In this document: piece after piece, positions 1-8,146 of the stretch
How the letters are laid out: the number at the start of each line of letters is the position of its first letter
Numbering within the stretch: position 1 is the stretch's first letter
Assembly (NCBI RefSeq): GCF_003346515.1
Contig: NZ_QQNA01000015.1
Span: 1-44,808 of the forward strand
Source: Streptomyces corynorhini
GTDB lineage: Bacteria; Actinomycetota; Actinomycetes; Streptomycetales; Streptomycetaceae
Direction of reading: 5' to 3'
Length of the DNA: 44,808 nucleotides
Made by a program: the position numbers and the translations under genes
Notes under the pieces: generated by a model
What the model was told of the DNA's origin: nothing
Databases searched by the model: none
Seen by the model: the letters and a program-made list of their open reading frames with translations, nothing else

Positions 1-1
1 A

Positions 2-1087
2 GGACCGCCCGGATGCCGCCGCTTCCCCGGCGGCGGCATCCGGGCGGTCCTCGACCACATCCGCTCGCGCGGCATGGTCCCCGGGCTCTGGCTGGAGCCC
101 GAGGTCATCGGGGTGCGCAGCCCCCTGGCCACCACCCTGCCCGCCGGGGCGTTCTTCCAGCGCGACGGCGTCCGGATCACCGAACGGGGCAGGCACCAGC
201 TGGATCTGCGCCATCCGGCGGCCCGCGCTCATCTCGACGCGACGCTGGAGCGGATCGTGGGCGAGTGGGGCGTCGGCTATCTCAAACTCGACTACAACAT
301 CAGTGTGTCGCCGGGCACCCTGGCCCCCGGCGACCTGTCGCCCGGCGGCGGCCTCCTCGGTCACGCCCGCGCCTATCTGGACTGGCTGTCCGCCGCGCTG
401 GACCGCTACCCGGACCTGGTCGTCGAGAACTGCGCGTCCGGCGGGATGCGCATGGACGGGGCGTCGCTCGCCGTCGCCCAGCTCCAGTCCACCAGCGACC
501 AGCAGGACCCGCTGCACTACCCGCCGATCGCCGCCTCCGCCCCGACGGCGGTCCCGCCAGAACAGGGCGCGGTCTGGGCCTACCCGCAGCCGGAGTTCGG
601 CCCGGACGAGATCGCGTTCACCCTGGGGGGCGCGCTGCTCGGCCGGATCCATCTCTCCGGCCATCTGGACCACATGTCCCCGGCCCAACTCGCCCTGGTA
701 CGGGAGGCGATCGCCGTGTACAAGTCCGTACGGGCCGACCTGCCAGGTGCCGTCCCGTTCTGGCCGCTGGGCCTGCCGGGGTGGACCGACGCGTGGTGCG
801 CGCTGGGGCTCCGGGCGGGCGACACCTCGTACGTCTCCCTCTGGCGCCGGGACGGGGCCGCGGGCCGGGTCCTGCCCGTACCGCATCTGGCGGGCCGTGA
901 CGTGCACGCCGAGATCCTCCACCCGGCTGCCGCGGCGGGCACGGTGGAGTGGCGGGCCGAGGGCGCGGAACTCCATGTCGAACTGGAGCCGCGCACCCCG
1001 GCCTGCCTGCTCGTACGGCTGACCGCGGGCGACCGCGAGAACGCGTCGAAAAGTTTCGGCACGGGCCGGTCCACGCAGGATGGTTGA
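2..1087 (+). CDS. GH36 alpha-galactosidase, C-terminal part (5' end outside window)
   Basis: This is the C-terminal 361 residues of a glycoside hydrolase family 36 enzyme that removes alpha-linked galactose from oligosaccharides or glycosides. The reading frame is open to the left edge, so the start lies outside the window. The GH36 nucleophile motif KLDYN is present (Asp codon 289-291), and the acid/base motif ENCASGG followed by RMD gives Asp at 455-457. The LSGHLDHM stretch is also typical of the family barrel. The last 17 or so residues are polar and look unconserved. The stop lies 89 bases before the secreted GH43 gene on the same strand, so both could share a transcript. No signal peptide can be judged because the N-terminus is missing. 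The GH36 assignment rests on the motifs. The alpha-galactosidase activity is a family-level inference, since the family also contains alpha-N-acetylgalactosaminidases. Confidence 0.85.
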   Translation, partial: GPPGCRRFPGGGIRAVLDHIRSRGMVPGLWLEPEVIGVRSPLATTLPAGAFFQRDGVRITERGRHQLDLRHPAARAHLDATLERIVGEWGVGYLKLDYNISVSPGTLAPGDLSPGGGLLGHARAYLDWLSAALDRYPDLVVENCASGGMRMDGASLAVAQLQSTSDQQDPLHYPPIAASAPTAVPPEQGAVWAYPQPEFGPDEIAFTLGGALLGRIHLSGHLDHMSPAQLALVREAIAVYKSVRADLPGAVPFWPLGLPGWTDAWCALGLRAGDTSYVSLWRRDGAAGRVLPVPHLAGRDVHAEILHPAAAAGTVEWRAEGAELHVELEPRTPACLLVRLTAGDRENASKSFGTGRSTQDG

Positions 1088-1176
1088 CGCCACCTCCAAC
1101 AACTGACAACACTTCGGGACGGCAGTTCCAACAGGAACGCGCAATACCCCACAGGATCCCTCCCGGGAGGAACTCC

Positions 1177-3657
1177 ATGCGCCCCCGCACCGCACGAAGA
1201 ACCTTCGTTCCCCTGTTGTCACTGTTCCTGAGTCTGCTCGCCGTCCCCGGCGGACCGGCACACGCCGAGTCCGCCGGGAGCGACGACCGGTCCGCCACCC
1301 GGCTCGCCGCCGAGGGGATCACACTCCACGGTCTCGACAACGTACGCGGCCATCTGACCCTGCCGACCACCGGCGACCACGCGACCACCGTCAGCTGGCG
1401 GTCCGACCGGCCGAAGGTCATCGGCGCGACCGGGCTCGTCCACCGCCCCCGGCACGGCGCGGGCCCGGCGCGCGTCAAGCTCACCGCGACGGTCACCCGC
1501 GGCAAGGCGCGCACCACCCGGGTGTTCCCGGCCACCGTGACCGAACTGCCGGTGAAGCAGGACTACACCGGCTACGCGTTCACCTACTTCACCGGGGACA
1601 GCGCCGCCGACAGCGAGCAGATCAGGATGGCGCTCAGCCGGGGCAACGACCCGCTGCACTGGCGGGAGTTGAACGGCGGCAAGCCCGTACTCAGCTCGGA
1701 GCTGGGCACCAAGGGGCTGCGCGATCCGTTCATCATCCGCTCCCCCGAGGGCGACAAGTTCTACCAGATCGCCACCGATCTCAGGATCTACGGCAACGGA
1801 AACTGGGACCAGGTGCAGCGCACCGGCAGCAAGTCGATCATGGTGTGGGAGTCCACGGACCTGGTGAACTGGACCGACCAGCGGCTGGTGAAGGTCGCCC
1901 CCGACACGGCGGGCAACACCTGGGCCCCCGAGGCGTACTACGACGCGTCGCTGAACGCGTACGTGGTCTTCTGGGCGTCGAAGATCTACGCCGACGACGA
2001 CCCGCGGCACACCGGCTCCACGTACAACAAGATGCTGTACGCCACCACCAGGGACTTCCGCACCTTCAGCGAGCCCGAGGTGTGGAGCGACCCCGGCTAC
2101 TCGGTGATCGACTCGACCGTGATCAGCCACAACGGCAGCTACTACCGCTTCACGAAGGACGAGCGGAACGCCTCCTCGACCACCCCCTGCTCGAAGTTCA
2201 TCACGGCGGAGAAGTCCACCGACCTGCGCTCGACGTCCTACGACTTCGTCGCCGACTGCATCGGCAAGGGCTCGATCAGCCAGGGCGAGGGACCGACGGT
2301 CTTCAAATCCAACACCGAGGAGAAGTGGTACCTGTTCATCGACGAGTTCGGCGGACGCGGCTACATCCCCTTCGAGACCACCGACCTCGACTCGGGCAAG
2401 TGGACCATGTCGGAGAACTTCGAACTCCCGGTGAACCCCCGGCACGGCACCGTACTGCCGGTGACGGCCGCCGAGTACGAGCGGCTGCTCGGCGCCTACG
2501 CGGCCACGGCGTCGATCGCCGATGCCACGGTGCCGGGCCTCAAGGCGTACGCGATGGTCGACGAGGCGGCGGCGAAGATCACCCTGCCGCTGGATCCCGG
2601 CACCGAACTGGACACGCTGGCACCGGCGTTCAGCCTGAGGGCGGGGGCGAGGATCAGCCCGGCCTCGGGCACCCGGCGCGACTTCCGCACCCCGCGGACA
2701 TACACCGTGACAGCGGCGGACGGGACCAGCAGGGCTTGGACCGTGACGGCGCTGCACATGCGCAGCCCGGTGCTGCCGGGTCTCACCGCCGACCCGGACA
2801 TCCACTACTTCGACGGCCGCTACTACCTGTATCCGACCACCGACGGCTTCGAGGGCTGGGGCGGCACCCGGTTCAGCGCCTACTCCTCGGCCGATCTGGT
2901 GAACTGGCGGGACCACGGGGTGATTCTGGACCTGGGGCCCGATGTGAGCTGGGCCGACAACAACGCCTGGGCACCGGCGGCGGCGGAACGGGACGGGAAG
3001 TACTACTTCTACTTCTGCGCCGAGCAGCAGATCGGGGTGGCGGTGGCGGACAGCCCGGCCGGCCCGTTCACGGACGGCCTGGGCAAACCGCTGGTCGGCA
3101 AGGGCCAGTTCGGCGGCCAGATGATCGACCCGGCGGTGTTCACCGACGATGACGGCACGTCATATCTCTACTGGGGCAACGGCCAGGCGTATGTGGTGCC
3201 GCTGAACGAGGACATGGTCTCCTTCGACACGGCGAAGGTGAAGCAGATCACTCCCGACAACTTCCGTGAGGGCTCCTTCGTCGTCAAGCGCGCGGGCACG
3301 TACTACTTCATGTGGTCGGAGGACGACACCCGCAGCGAGAACTACCAGGTCGCGTACGCCACGGGGCCGTCCCCGCTCGGCCCGTGGACCAAGCACGGGG
3401 TGATCCTCTCCAAGCGCCTCGACCAGGGCATCAAGGGCACAGGACACCACTCGGTGGTGCAGGTCCCCGGCAAGGACGAGTGGTACATCGCGTACCACCG
3501 CTTCGCGGTTCCCGGCCCGGCCAAGCCGCGCGGGGACGGCATGCACCGGGAGACCACGGTGGACCGGATGACGTTCGCGGCGAACGGGGACATCGAGACG
3601 GTGGTACCGACCCTGGAGTCGGTCGCACCGCTCGGGGCGCCCGCCACTCGGCACTGA
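1177..3657 (+). CDS. Secreted protein with two GH43 catalytic domains
   Basis: This is an exported 826-residue glycosidase with two five-bladed GH43 modules, a fold typical of alpha-L-arabinofuranosidases and beta-xylosidases. A Sec signal peptide covers residues 1-30 (Arg-rich start, Leu-rich core, AHA cleavage site). An atrophied bacterial Ig-like domain follows at about 40-125. The first GH43 module (about 130-455) has candidate catalytic Asp183 (GLRDPF), Asp312 (VIDSTV) and Glu371 (GEGPTV). A linker domain spans about 460-525. The second module (about 530-815) has Asp539 (TADPDI), Asp651 (MIDPAV) and Glu698 (REGSF). The start is the ATG after GGGAGGA at 1165-1171; longer upstream extensions lack an RBS and overlap the GH36 gene. 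Both modules keep their catalytic triads. It probably trims arabinose- or xylose-decorated plant polysaccharide outside the cell. Exact specificity is not visible. Confidence 0.87.
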   Translation: MRPRTARRTFVPLLSLFLSLLAVPGGPAHAESAGSDDRSATRLAAEGITLHGLDNVRGHLTLPTTGDHATTVSWRSDRPKVIGATGLVHRPRHGAGPARVKLTATVTRGKARTTRVFPATVTELPVKQDYTGYAFTYFTGDSAADSEQIRMALSRGNDPLHWRELNGGKPVLSSELGTKGLRDPFIIRSPEGDKFYQIATDLRIYGNGNWDQVQRTGSKSIMVWESTDLVNWTDQRLVKVAPDTAGNTWAPEAYYDASLNAYVVFWASKIYADDDPRHTGSTYNKMLYATTRDFRTFSEPEVWSDPGYSVIDSTVISHNGSYYRFTKDERNASSTTPCSKFITAEKSTDLRSTSYDFVADCIGKGSISQGEGPTVFKSNTEEKWYLFIDEFGGRGYIPFETTDLDSGKWTMSENFELPVNPRHGTVLPVTAAEYERLLGAYAATASIADATVPGLKAYAMVDEAAAKITLPLDPGTELDTLAPAFSLRAGARISPASGTRRDFRTPRTYTVTAADGTSRAWTVTALHMRSPVLPGLTADPDIHYFDGRYYLYPTTDGFEGWGGTRFSAYSSADLVNWRDHGVILDLGPDVSWADNNAWAPAAAERDGKYYFYFCAEQQIGVAVADSPAGPFTDGLGKPLVGKGQFGGQMIDPAVFTDDDGTSYLYWGNGQAYVVPLNEDMVSFDTAKVKQITPDNFREGSFVVKRAGTYYFMWSEDDTRSENYQVAYATGPSPLGPWTKHGVILSKRLDQGIKGTGHHSVVQVPGKDEWYIAYHRFAVPGPAKPRGDGMHRETTVDRMTFAANGDIETVVPTLESVAPLGAPATRH

Positions 3658-3670
3658 CGTGACGTCAGCT

Positions 3671-3710
3671 ACGGCTGAACGTCAGATACGGCTGAACGTC
3701 AGATACGGCT
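3671..3710. repeat. 17-bp tandem repeat at the end of the potC-like gene
   Basis: The unit acggctgaacgtcagat occurs at 3671-3687 and 3688-3704, followed by a 6-base partial copy. It spans the stop codon of the potC-like gene, so the extra copy lies partly in the last codons and partly downstream. A palindromic TGACGTCA at 3660-3667 sits just upstream. It looks like a replication-slippage duplication. No function can be assigned. Confidence 0.8.
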
Positions 3711-4514
3711 GCTCGCCGCGGTGTCGGACGACATCCGCTGGGCCAGATAGATCGGGATCACGGAGAGCAGGACCAGGACGGCGGCGACCACGTTGACCAC
3801 CGGCGCCTGCTGGGGCCGGGCCATGTTGGAGAAGATCCAGACCGGGAGGGTCTGGATGCCCGGCCCCGCCGTGAACGTGGTCACCACGATCTCGTCGAAG
3901 GAGAGCGCGAAGGCGAGCAGCCCACCGGCCACCAGGGCGGACCGCACCAGCGGGAAGGTGATGTCGACGAAGGTACGGAAGGTGTGCGCGCCCAGGTCCA
4001 TGGCGGCCTCCTCGTACGATCCCGGCATCCGGCGCAGCCGGGCGATCACGTTGTTGAAGACCACCACGATGCAGAAGGTGGCGTGGCCGACGATGACCGT
4101 GAACATCCCGAGGCCCACCCCGAGCGGTTCGAGCACCGTGTTGAAGGCGGTGTTGAGCGCCACACCGGTGATGATGCCGGGCAGCGCGATCGGCAGTACG
4201 ACCACGAAGGAGATGGTTTCCCGGCCGAAGAAGCGGTAGCGCTGGACGGCGAAGGCGATGAGTGTGCCGAGCACCAGCGCGATGGCGGTGGCGCCCGCTC
4301 CCGCCTTGAGGGAGGTGAGGAGCGCCTCGCGGGCGCCGGTGCTGTGCCAGGCGTCGGCCCACCAGTGGAAGGTGAGTCCGGGCGGCGGCCATCCGGAACT
4401 GCGGTCCGGGTTGAGGGAGTTGACCAGGACCAGCAGCAGCGGGACATAGATGACCGCGAAGCCGAGCCCGGCGGCGATGCGCAGGGTGACGCGCGCGGAG
4501 CGGGAGAGATTCAT
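3699..4514 (-). CDS. PotC-like polyamine-type ABC transporter permease
   Basis: This is a 271-residue inner-membrane permease of the spermidine/putrescine (PotC) type. It has about six hydrophobic segments, and the EAA loop that docks the ATPase reads SYEEAAMDLGAHTFRTFVDI. LSFDEIVVTTF is typical of PotC-like proteins. The start is an ATG at 4512-4514 with AAGGA about 8 bases upstream, and the length is normal. It is the only apparently intact component of the locus: the partner permease upstream is deleted, the binding protein is frameshifted and no ATPase gene is present. It is probably still an open frame but without function as a transporter unless partners are supplied from elsewhere. A 17-bp tandem duplication crosses its stop codon. 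The family call is firm; the substrate is inferred. Confidence 0.85.
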   Translation of the reverse strand: MNLSRSARVTLRIAAGLGFAVIYVPLLLVLVNSLNPDRSSGWPPPGLTFHWWADAWHSTGAREALLTSLKAGAGATAIALVLGTLIAFAVQRYRFFGRETISFVVVLPIALPGIITGVALNTAFNTVLEPLGVGLGMFTVIVGHATFCIVVVFNNVIARLRRMPGSYEEAAMDLGAHTFRTFVDITFPLVRSALVAGGLLAFALSFDEIVVTTFTAGPGIQTLPVWIFSNMARPQQAPVVNVVAAVLVLLSVIPIYLAQRMSSDTAASSRI

Positions 4515-4601
4515 CGAGGGGTCCTTGGCTCGCTGTGGGGACGGTCGGCGGGGGGCGGTCGGCCGGGGGGCGGTCGCGGCGTACGGTCGCGCGCGGGACG
4601 G

Positions 4602-4825
4602 TCAGAGGCTGCTGAGGGCTCCGGTGCGCCGTACCGCCAGCAGGTAGCACACGATGATCACCACCAGAACGCGGAGACGAACAGCGCGGCGAGCGAGCCG
4701 AGATAGGCCAGCACGCGCCAGAGCAGTGGAGCGGTGAGCAGCAGGGACAGTTGCGGCCGGGGACGGCGGTGCAGGGTCCCGGCGAGCCGCCGGACGAATC
4801 CGGCGGCCGGCACGGTGTCGGTCAT
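4602..4825 (-). pseudogene. Remnant of a PotB-like ABC permease (internal deletion)
   Basis: Only the two ends of a PotB-type permease gene are left. The N-terminal part starts at the ATG 4823-4825 and encodes about 56 residues ending in LAALFVSAFWW, the first membrane segment of this family, then reaches a stop at 4658. In the next frame the DNA continues with a hydrophobic tail reading VVIIVCYLLAVRRTGALSSL and a stop at 4602-4604, which looks like the normal C-terminus of such a permease. The family is usually near 300 residues, so roughly 600-700 bases have been lost and the junction at about 4660-4670 is out of frame. The remnant starts 7 bases after the potD-like stop codon and is followed by the potC-like gene, so the operon order D-B-C is retained. 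Confidence 0.75.
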
Positions 4826-4832
4826 CTGTCGC

Positions 4833-5908
4833 TCAGCCCTTGATCCCGGTCCATGCCTGGACCCACTTGGCGTACGGCACACACGGGGTGTCCGTGCGGC
4901 CGTCGACGCACTGCGCGATCGGCGTGGTCCAGAAGTGGACCTGCTTCCAGTACGCCTCGTCGGCGGCGTGGAAGGTGGCGCAGTGGTTCTTGTCCGCGGT
5001 CACGTAGCACGACTTGACGTTGGACGGCGCCTCGCCGAAGTACTCGGCGACCTGTGCGGTCACCTTCGGAGAGATGATCCAGTCCATCCACTGGTAGGCG
5101 CAGTTGGGGTGCTTGGCCTTGGCGGAGAGCATCCAGGTGTCCGACCAGCCGGTGGCGCCCTCCTTTGGCAGGACGGCCTCGACGGGGATCTTCTCGGCCT
5201 GTGCGGTGTTCAGGATGACCTGCCGGCTGGTGCCGATGACCGAGTCACCGCTCTTGAAGGCCAAGACCTCCTTGAGGTAGTCGCTCCAGTACTCGCCGCT
5301 GCTGGCGTTCTGCTTCTTCACCAGGCCGACGGAGGCGTCGAACTGCTTCTGGTCGAGGGCGTACGGGTTCGTGATGCCCAGCGCCGGCCGCGTCTTCATC
5401 AGGTACAGCTCGGCGTCCGCGATATAGATCGGGGAGTCGTAGGAGACGCCCTTGACGGTGTTCCACGGCTGGTCCTTCAGACCGGCGAACACGTCCTTGT
5501 AGTTCGGCACGAGTTGGGTGGTGACGGGCGCGGCGTCCCCTGCGGCGATGAGGCGCAGCGCGGCGTCCCCGGAGGCGGAGACGGCATCGTACTGGCCCGT
5601 CTTCATCAGGGAGACCATCTCGTCCGAGGAAGCGGCGGTCTTCGTGTTGACCTGACAGCCGGTCTTCTTCTCGAAGCCGGTGACCCAGTCGACACTCGGG
5701 TCGTTGGAGCCGTCCTCGGCGTAACCGGCCCAGGCGATGAGGTTCACCGCGCCCTCGGAGGTGCCGAGTGTGGTCTGTGCCGTGAGGTCAGGGGGGGGTT
5801 CAGCACGCCGTCGGCCGAGGTCGATCCGGAGTCGGACGAGCCGCAGGCGGTGGCGAGGAGCAGGGCGCCGACGGCTGCCGTTGCCTTGATCGAGGTGGAT
5901 ATGCGCAC
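4833..5908 (-). pseudogene. PotD-like polyamine-binding lipoprotein, frameshifted in a C run
   Basis: This encodes the periplasmic-binding-protein subunit of a polyamine-type ABC importer, about 358 residues if the frame is restored. The N-terminus starts at GTG 5906-5908 with GGAG upstream and has a lipoprotein signal ending LLLATAC (lipid-modified Cys22). The mature protein continues with LTAQTTLGTSEGAVNLIAWAG in another frame. The two parts are joined across a run of eight G at 5791-5798 (C on the coding strand). One extra base would restore a continuous frame and a total of exactly 359 codons. The C-terminal half has six Cys residues, as seen in actinobacterial members. The lesion could be a real mutation, a slippage-prone switch or a sequencing error. 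The adjacent damaged potB-like gene favours real decay. Confidence 0.78.
5791..5798. repeat. Homopolymer G8 run at the potD-like frameshift
   Basis: Eight consecutive G on the plus strand (C on the coding strand) mark the point where the lipoprotein leader frame and the mature-protein frame separate. Nine would restore one frame reading N-P-P-P-D-L-T. Such runs are both mutation hot spots and common sequencing-error sites. Confidence 0.8.
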
Positions 5909-5948
5909 GGAGATCTCCACTGAGGGGGGACGGGGGCTGAGACAGGGC

Positions 5949-6767
5949 GTGCGGGTGAAGCTGTGGGAATCGGGGTTCAGCGCGCTTCCGGAACCCGGAA
6001 GTTGTGGCGGTGGTGCCACTGGAGCGGCCGTTCTTGACGAGGCCACCGCCGCCCAGGTGACGGACCGGGTCCGCGACACCCTGGAGAGGACCTTCGAGGC
6101 GGTGGCGGAGACCGGGGCGGACGCCGTGGCGCTCCTCACTGCCGCCGCCGCGTCGGGACGACCGCCCACCACGGCCGATCTGGCGGCGCTGCGGCCCGGG
6201 TCGCGCACCCGGCTCCAACAGCCGGGACTGCTCTCGGGCATGGGGTTCGTCGCGGCCCCCGGGCTGCTCGGGGACGTACCGACGTGGCTCGAATGGTGGC
6301 AGAGCGGCGCGGACGGCGAGGTGCGCCCGCTGCTGCTCGATCTCGACCCCGCGCACTCGGCGCGCTCCGACTACACCCACTGGGACTGGTACGCGCTGGC
6401 CCGCGACACCGGCCGGCGGACGGTCGCGGGGCCGTATGTGGACTACCTCTGCTCCGAGGAGTACGCGATGACCCTGTCGGTGCCGGTGACGGTGGGGGGC
6501 CGTTTCACCGGGGTGGCCGCCGCTGATGTCTATCTGCCGCGCTTCGAGGCCGCGGTCCTGCCGGTGATGCAGCGCCTGCCGGGACCGGCCTGCCTGGTCA
6601 ACGCGCGCGGCCGGGTGGCCGTTTCGACGGACGCCCGCCGCCTGGGCGGATCCCTCGTCAAGGGCCCGGACTTCGGGGCGGTACGGGGCGAACGCGCCGT
6701 CGCGCACGGGGCGTTGCGGCTGACCCCGTACGGCGGGATCCCGCTCGTCCTGGTGACGGCCGGCTGA
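5949..6767 (+). CDS. Cache-domain putative sensor protein
   Basis: This is a 272-residue protein with a Cache (PDC-type) ligand-binding fold and no obvious output domain. The typical stretch is HWDWYALARDTGRRTVAGPY followed by VDYLCSEEYAMTLSVPV. An N-terminal helix of about 40 residues (RVRDTLERTFEAVAETGAD) precedes it. It has no clear signal peptide or membrane segment. Similar stand-alone Cache proteins occur beside polyamine or amino-acid transporter genes in Streptomyces, and here it is divergent from the potD-like gene, so it may once have served that locus. The start is uncertain: GTG 5949 and GTG 5955 are both possible, and ATG 5901 would overlap the potD-like start. The stop codon abuts the lacI stop with no base between them. 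Confidence 0.65.
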   Translation: MRVKLWESGFSALPEPGSCGGGATGAAVLDEATAAQVTDRVRDTLERTFEAVAETGADAVALLTAAAASGRPPTTADLAALRPGSRTRLQQPGLLSGMGFVAAPGLLGDVPTWLEWWQSGADGEVRPLLLDLDPAHSARSDYTHWDWYALARDTGRRTVAGPYVDYLCSEEYAMTLSVPVTVGGRFTGVAAADVYLPRFEAAVLPVMQRLPGPACLVNARGRVAVSTDARRLGGSLVKGPDFGAVRGERAVAHGALRLTPYGGIPLVLVTAG

Positions 6768-7769
6768 TCAGCGGACCGGCGCGGAGCTGGCGCGGACCTG
6801 GACCCCGGGGTCCAGGAGGGTCACCCCGGGCGGCGCGGGCCCGCCCCCGGTGAGCGTGCGCAGCAGGAGCGCGGTCGCCTCCTGGGCCATCCGCCGCTTC
6901 GGGAGGGCCACCGTGGTCAGCGGCGGATGGGCGTGCGCGGCCTGCGGGATGTCGTCGATCCCGACGACGGAGATGTCCTCGGGCACCCGCAGTCCGTACC
7001 GCCGCACCGACGCCATCACACCGAGGGCCAGCGCGTCGGTGGACGCGACAACGGCCGTCGGGCGGGCGCCGGCCCGCAGGGCGGCCAGGGTCACCTCGTA
7101 GCCGTCCTCGGGCGTCGTCCCGGGGGCCGCGAGTACGGACGTGTCGGGGACGCCGAGGCCGTCCTCGGCGAAGGCCCGCCTGACGCCTTGCACCCGGACG
7201 CGGTGCGCGGGGAGGTCGGCGACCGTCAGCAGGCGCTGGTGGCCCAGGTCCCGGAGGTGACGGCCCGCCAGGTATCCGGCCCGCTCGTAGTCGATGGTGA
7301 CGACGGGCAGGGTGTCCGGCGGGTCGATCTCCCAGGCGCACAGGACGACCGGCAGACCGCATTCGCCCAGCAGCCGCAGGTCCTCGCTCAGATCGAAGTC
7401 GTCGGCCACCAGCAGCGCGTCCACGGACCGGCTGGAGAGGGACGACAGATGCCGCCGGGCGCGCTTCTCGTCGCCTCGGGTCGTGGCCATCAGCAGGTGA
7501 TAGCCACGCCGTTCGAGCTGGGCCTCCACCTCCTCGACCACCTCCGAGTAGAAGGGGTTGCCGACCGTGGGCACGATGAGTCCGACGGTCATGGTCGTGC
7601 CGGTGGCCAGGCTCCGGGCGATCAGGTTCGGGGTGTAGCCCAGTTCGGCGATGGCCGCCTCCACCCTGGCCCTGGTTCCCTCGCTGACCACCACGCGGCC
7701 GCGGACCACGTTCGACACGGTCTGTTTGGTGACACCAGCGCGCACGGCGACGTCACGCATGGTGACCAC
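6768..7769 (-). CDS. LacI-family transcriptional repressor of the GH95/GH2 locus
   Basis: This is a 333-residue LacI/GalR regulator. The N-terminal helix-turn-helix is clear (MRDVAVRAGVTKQTVSNVV, residues 4-22), followed by the hinge helix region (NLIARSLATG) and a periplasmic-binding-protein-like effector domain (VGLIVPTVGNPFYSEVV through VGIDDIPQAAHAHPPLTTVA). The start is GTG 7767-7769; ATG 7758-7760 is an alternative three codons in. A perfect 16-bp palindrome, TTTTGACCGGTCAAAA, lies 19 bases upstream and matches sites before the permease operon and the GH2 gene. This protein therefore probably represses itself and those operons, with an imported oligosaccharide or sugar as inducer. The regulatory link is inferred from site conservation, not measured. 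Confidence 0.92.
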   Translation of the reverse strand: MVTMRDVAVRAGVTKQTVSNVVRGRVVVSEGTRARVEAAIAELGYTPNLIARSLATGTTMTVGLIVPTVGNPFYSEVVEEVEAQLERRGYHLLMATTRGDEKRARRHLSSLSSRSVDALLVADDFDLSEDLRLLGECGLPVVLCAWEIDPPDTLPVVTIDYERAGYLAGRHLRDLGHQRLLTVADLPAHRVRVQGVRRAFAEDGLGVPDTSVLAAPGTTPEDGYEVTLAALRAGARPTAVVASTDALALGVMASVRRYGLRVPEDISVVGIDDIPQAAHAHPPLTTVALPKRRMAQEATALLLRTLTGGGPAPPGVTLLDPGVQVRASSAPVR

Positions 7770-7787
7770 TGATCGTCACCACCTCTC

Positions 7788-7803
7788 TTTTGACCGGTCA
7801 AAA
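7788..7803. promoter_or_regulatory. LacI-type operator, perfect palindrome
   Basis: TTTTGACCGGTCAAAA is a 16-bp perfect palindrome with the central C-G step typical of LacI-family operators. It lies between lacI and the GH95 gene, roughly +9 to +24 of the predicted lacI transcript, so it could control lacI and possibly the divergent GH95 gene. Confidence 0.8.
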
Positions 7804-7818
7804 CCCTTGCGGCGCCGC

Positions 7819-7848
7819 ACGCTAACAGCGGGCCGCGAACGCAGTCAA
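7819..7848 (-). promoter_or_regulatory. Predicted lacI promoter
   Basis: On the minus strand TTGACT (7843-7848), an 18-base spacer and TAGCGT (7819-7824) match the vegetative promoter consensus. The operator palindrome begins 15 bases past the -10 box. The same geometry recurs upstream of the GH2 gene. The rest of the 377-base gap 7770-8146 shows no gene; the GH95 promoter is not obvious. Confidence 0.6.
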
Positions 7849-8146
7849 GACACTTCCGACGCCGCCACTCGGGCCGGTCGGCCGGGGGCCTCAGGACCCA
7901 TCGTGCGAGTCATCCCATGTCTCGGAAAGAAGCAGCTCAGACAGCCCCCGCAGCATGCGGGCGAACCGCCACCCCTCCCCCGTCAATCGCGCGCTTTGGC
8001 AGCCGCACTCCTCCCCCTCTGGACAACTCGACGGGTAGCCGCATTGAATTCATCCGATGTCTTCCGGTCGGATCCGGCGAAGATCTCCTTCCTCGCCGAC
8101 CGAACACCGCACCCACCCCGCGACCACGCGCAAGGATTCCTCAGCC

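Noticed and set aside
1125..1138. GTTCCAACAGGAAC inverted repeat before the GH43 gene
   Set aside because: Arms of only five bases and no matching site elsewhere in the window; too weak to call an operator.
3660..3667. TGACGTCA palindrome between convergent genes
   Set aside because: Eight-base palindrome without a promoter nearby, next to repeats sharing the same bases; no basis for a binding site.
5909..6707. Open frame extending the PotD-like reading frame far upstream on the minus strand
   Set aside because: It is the complement of the Cache-domain gene and lacks any recognisable protein; the true leader is in another frame across the G8 run.
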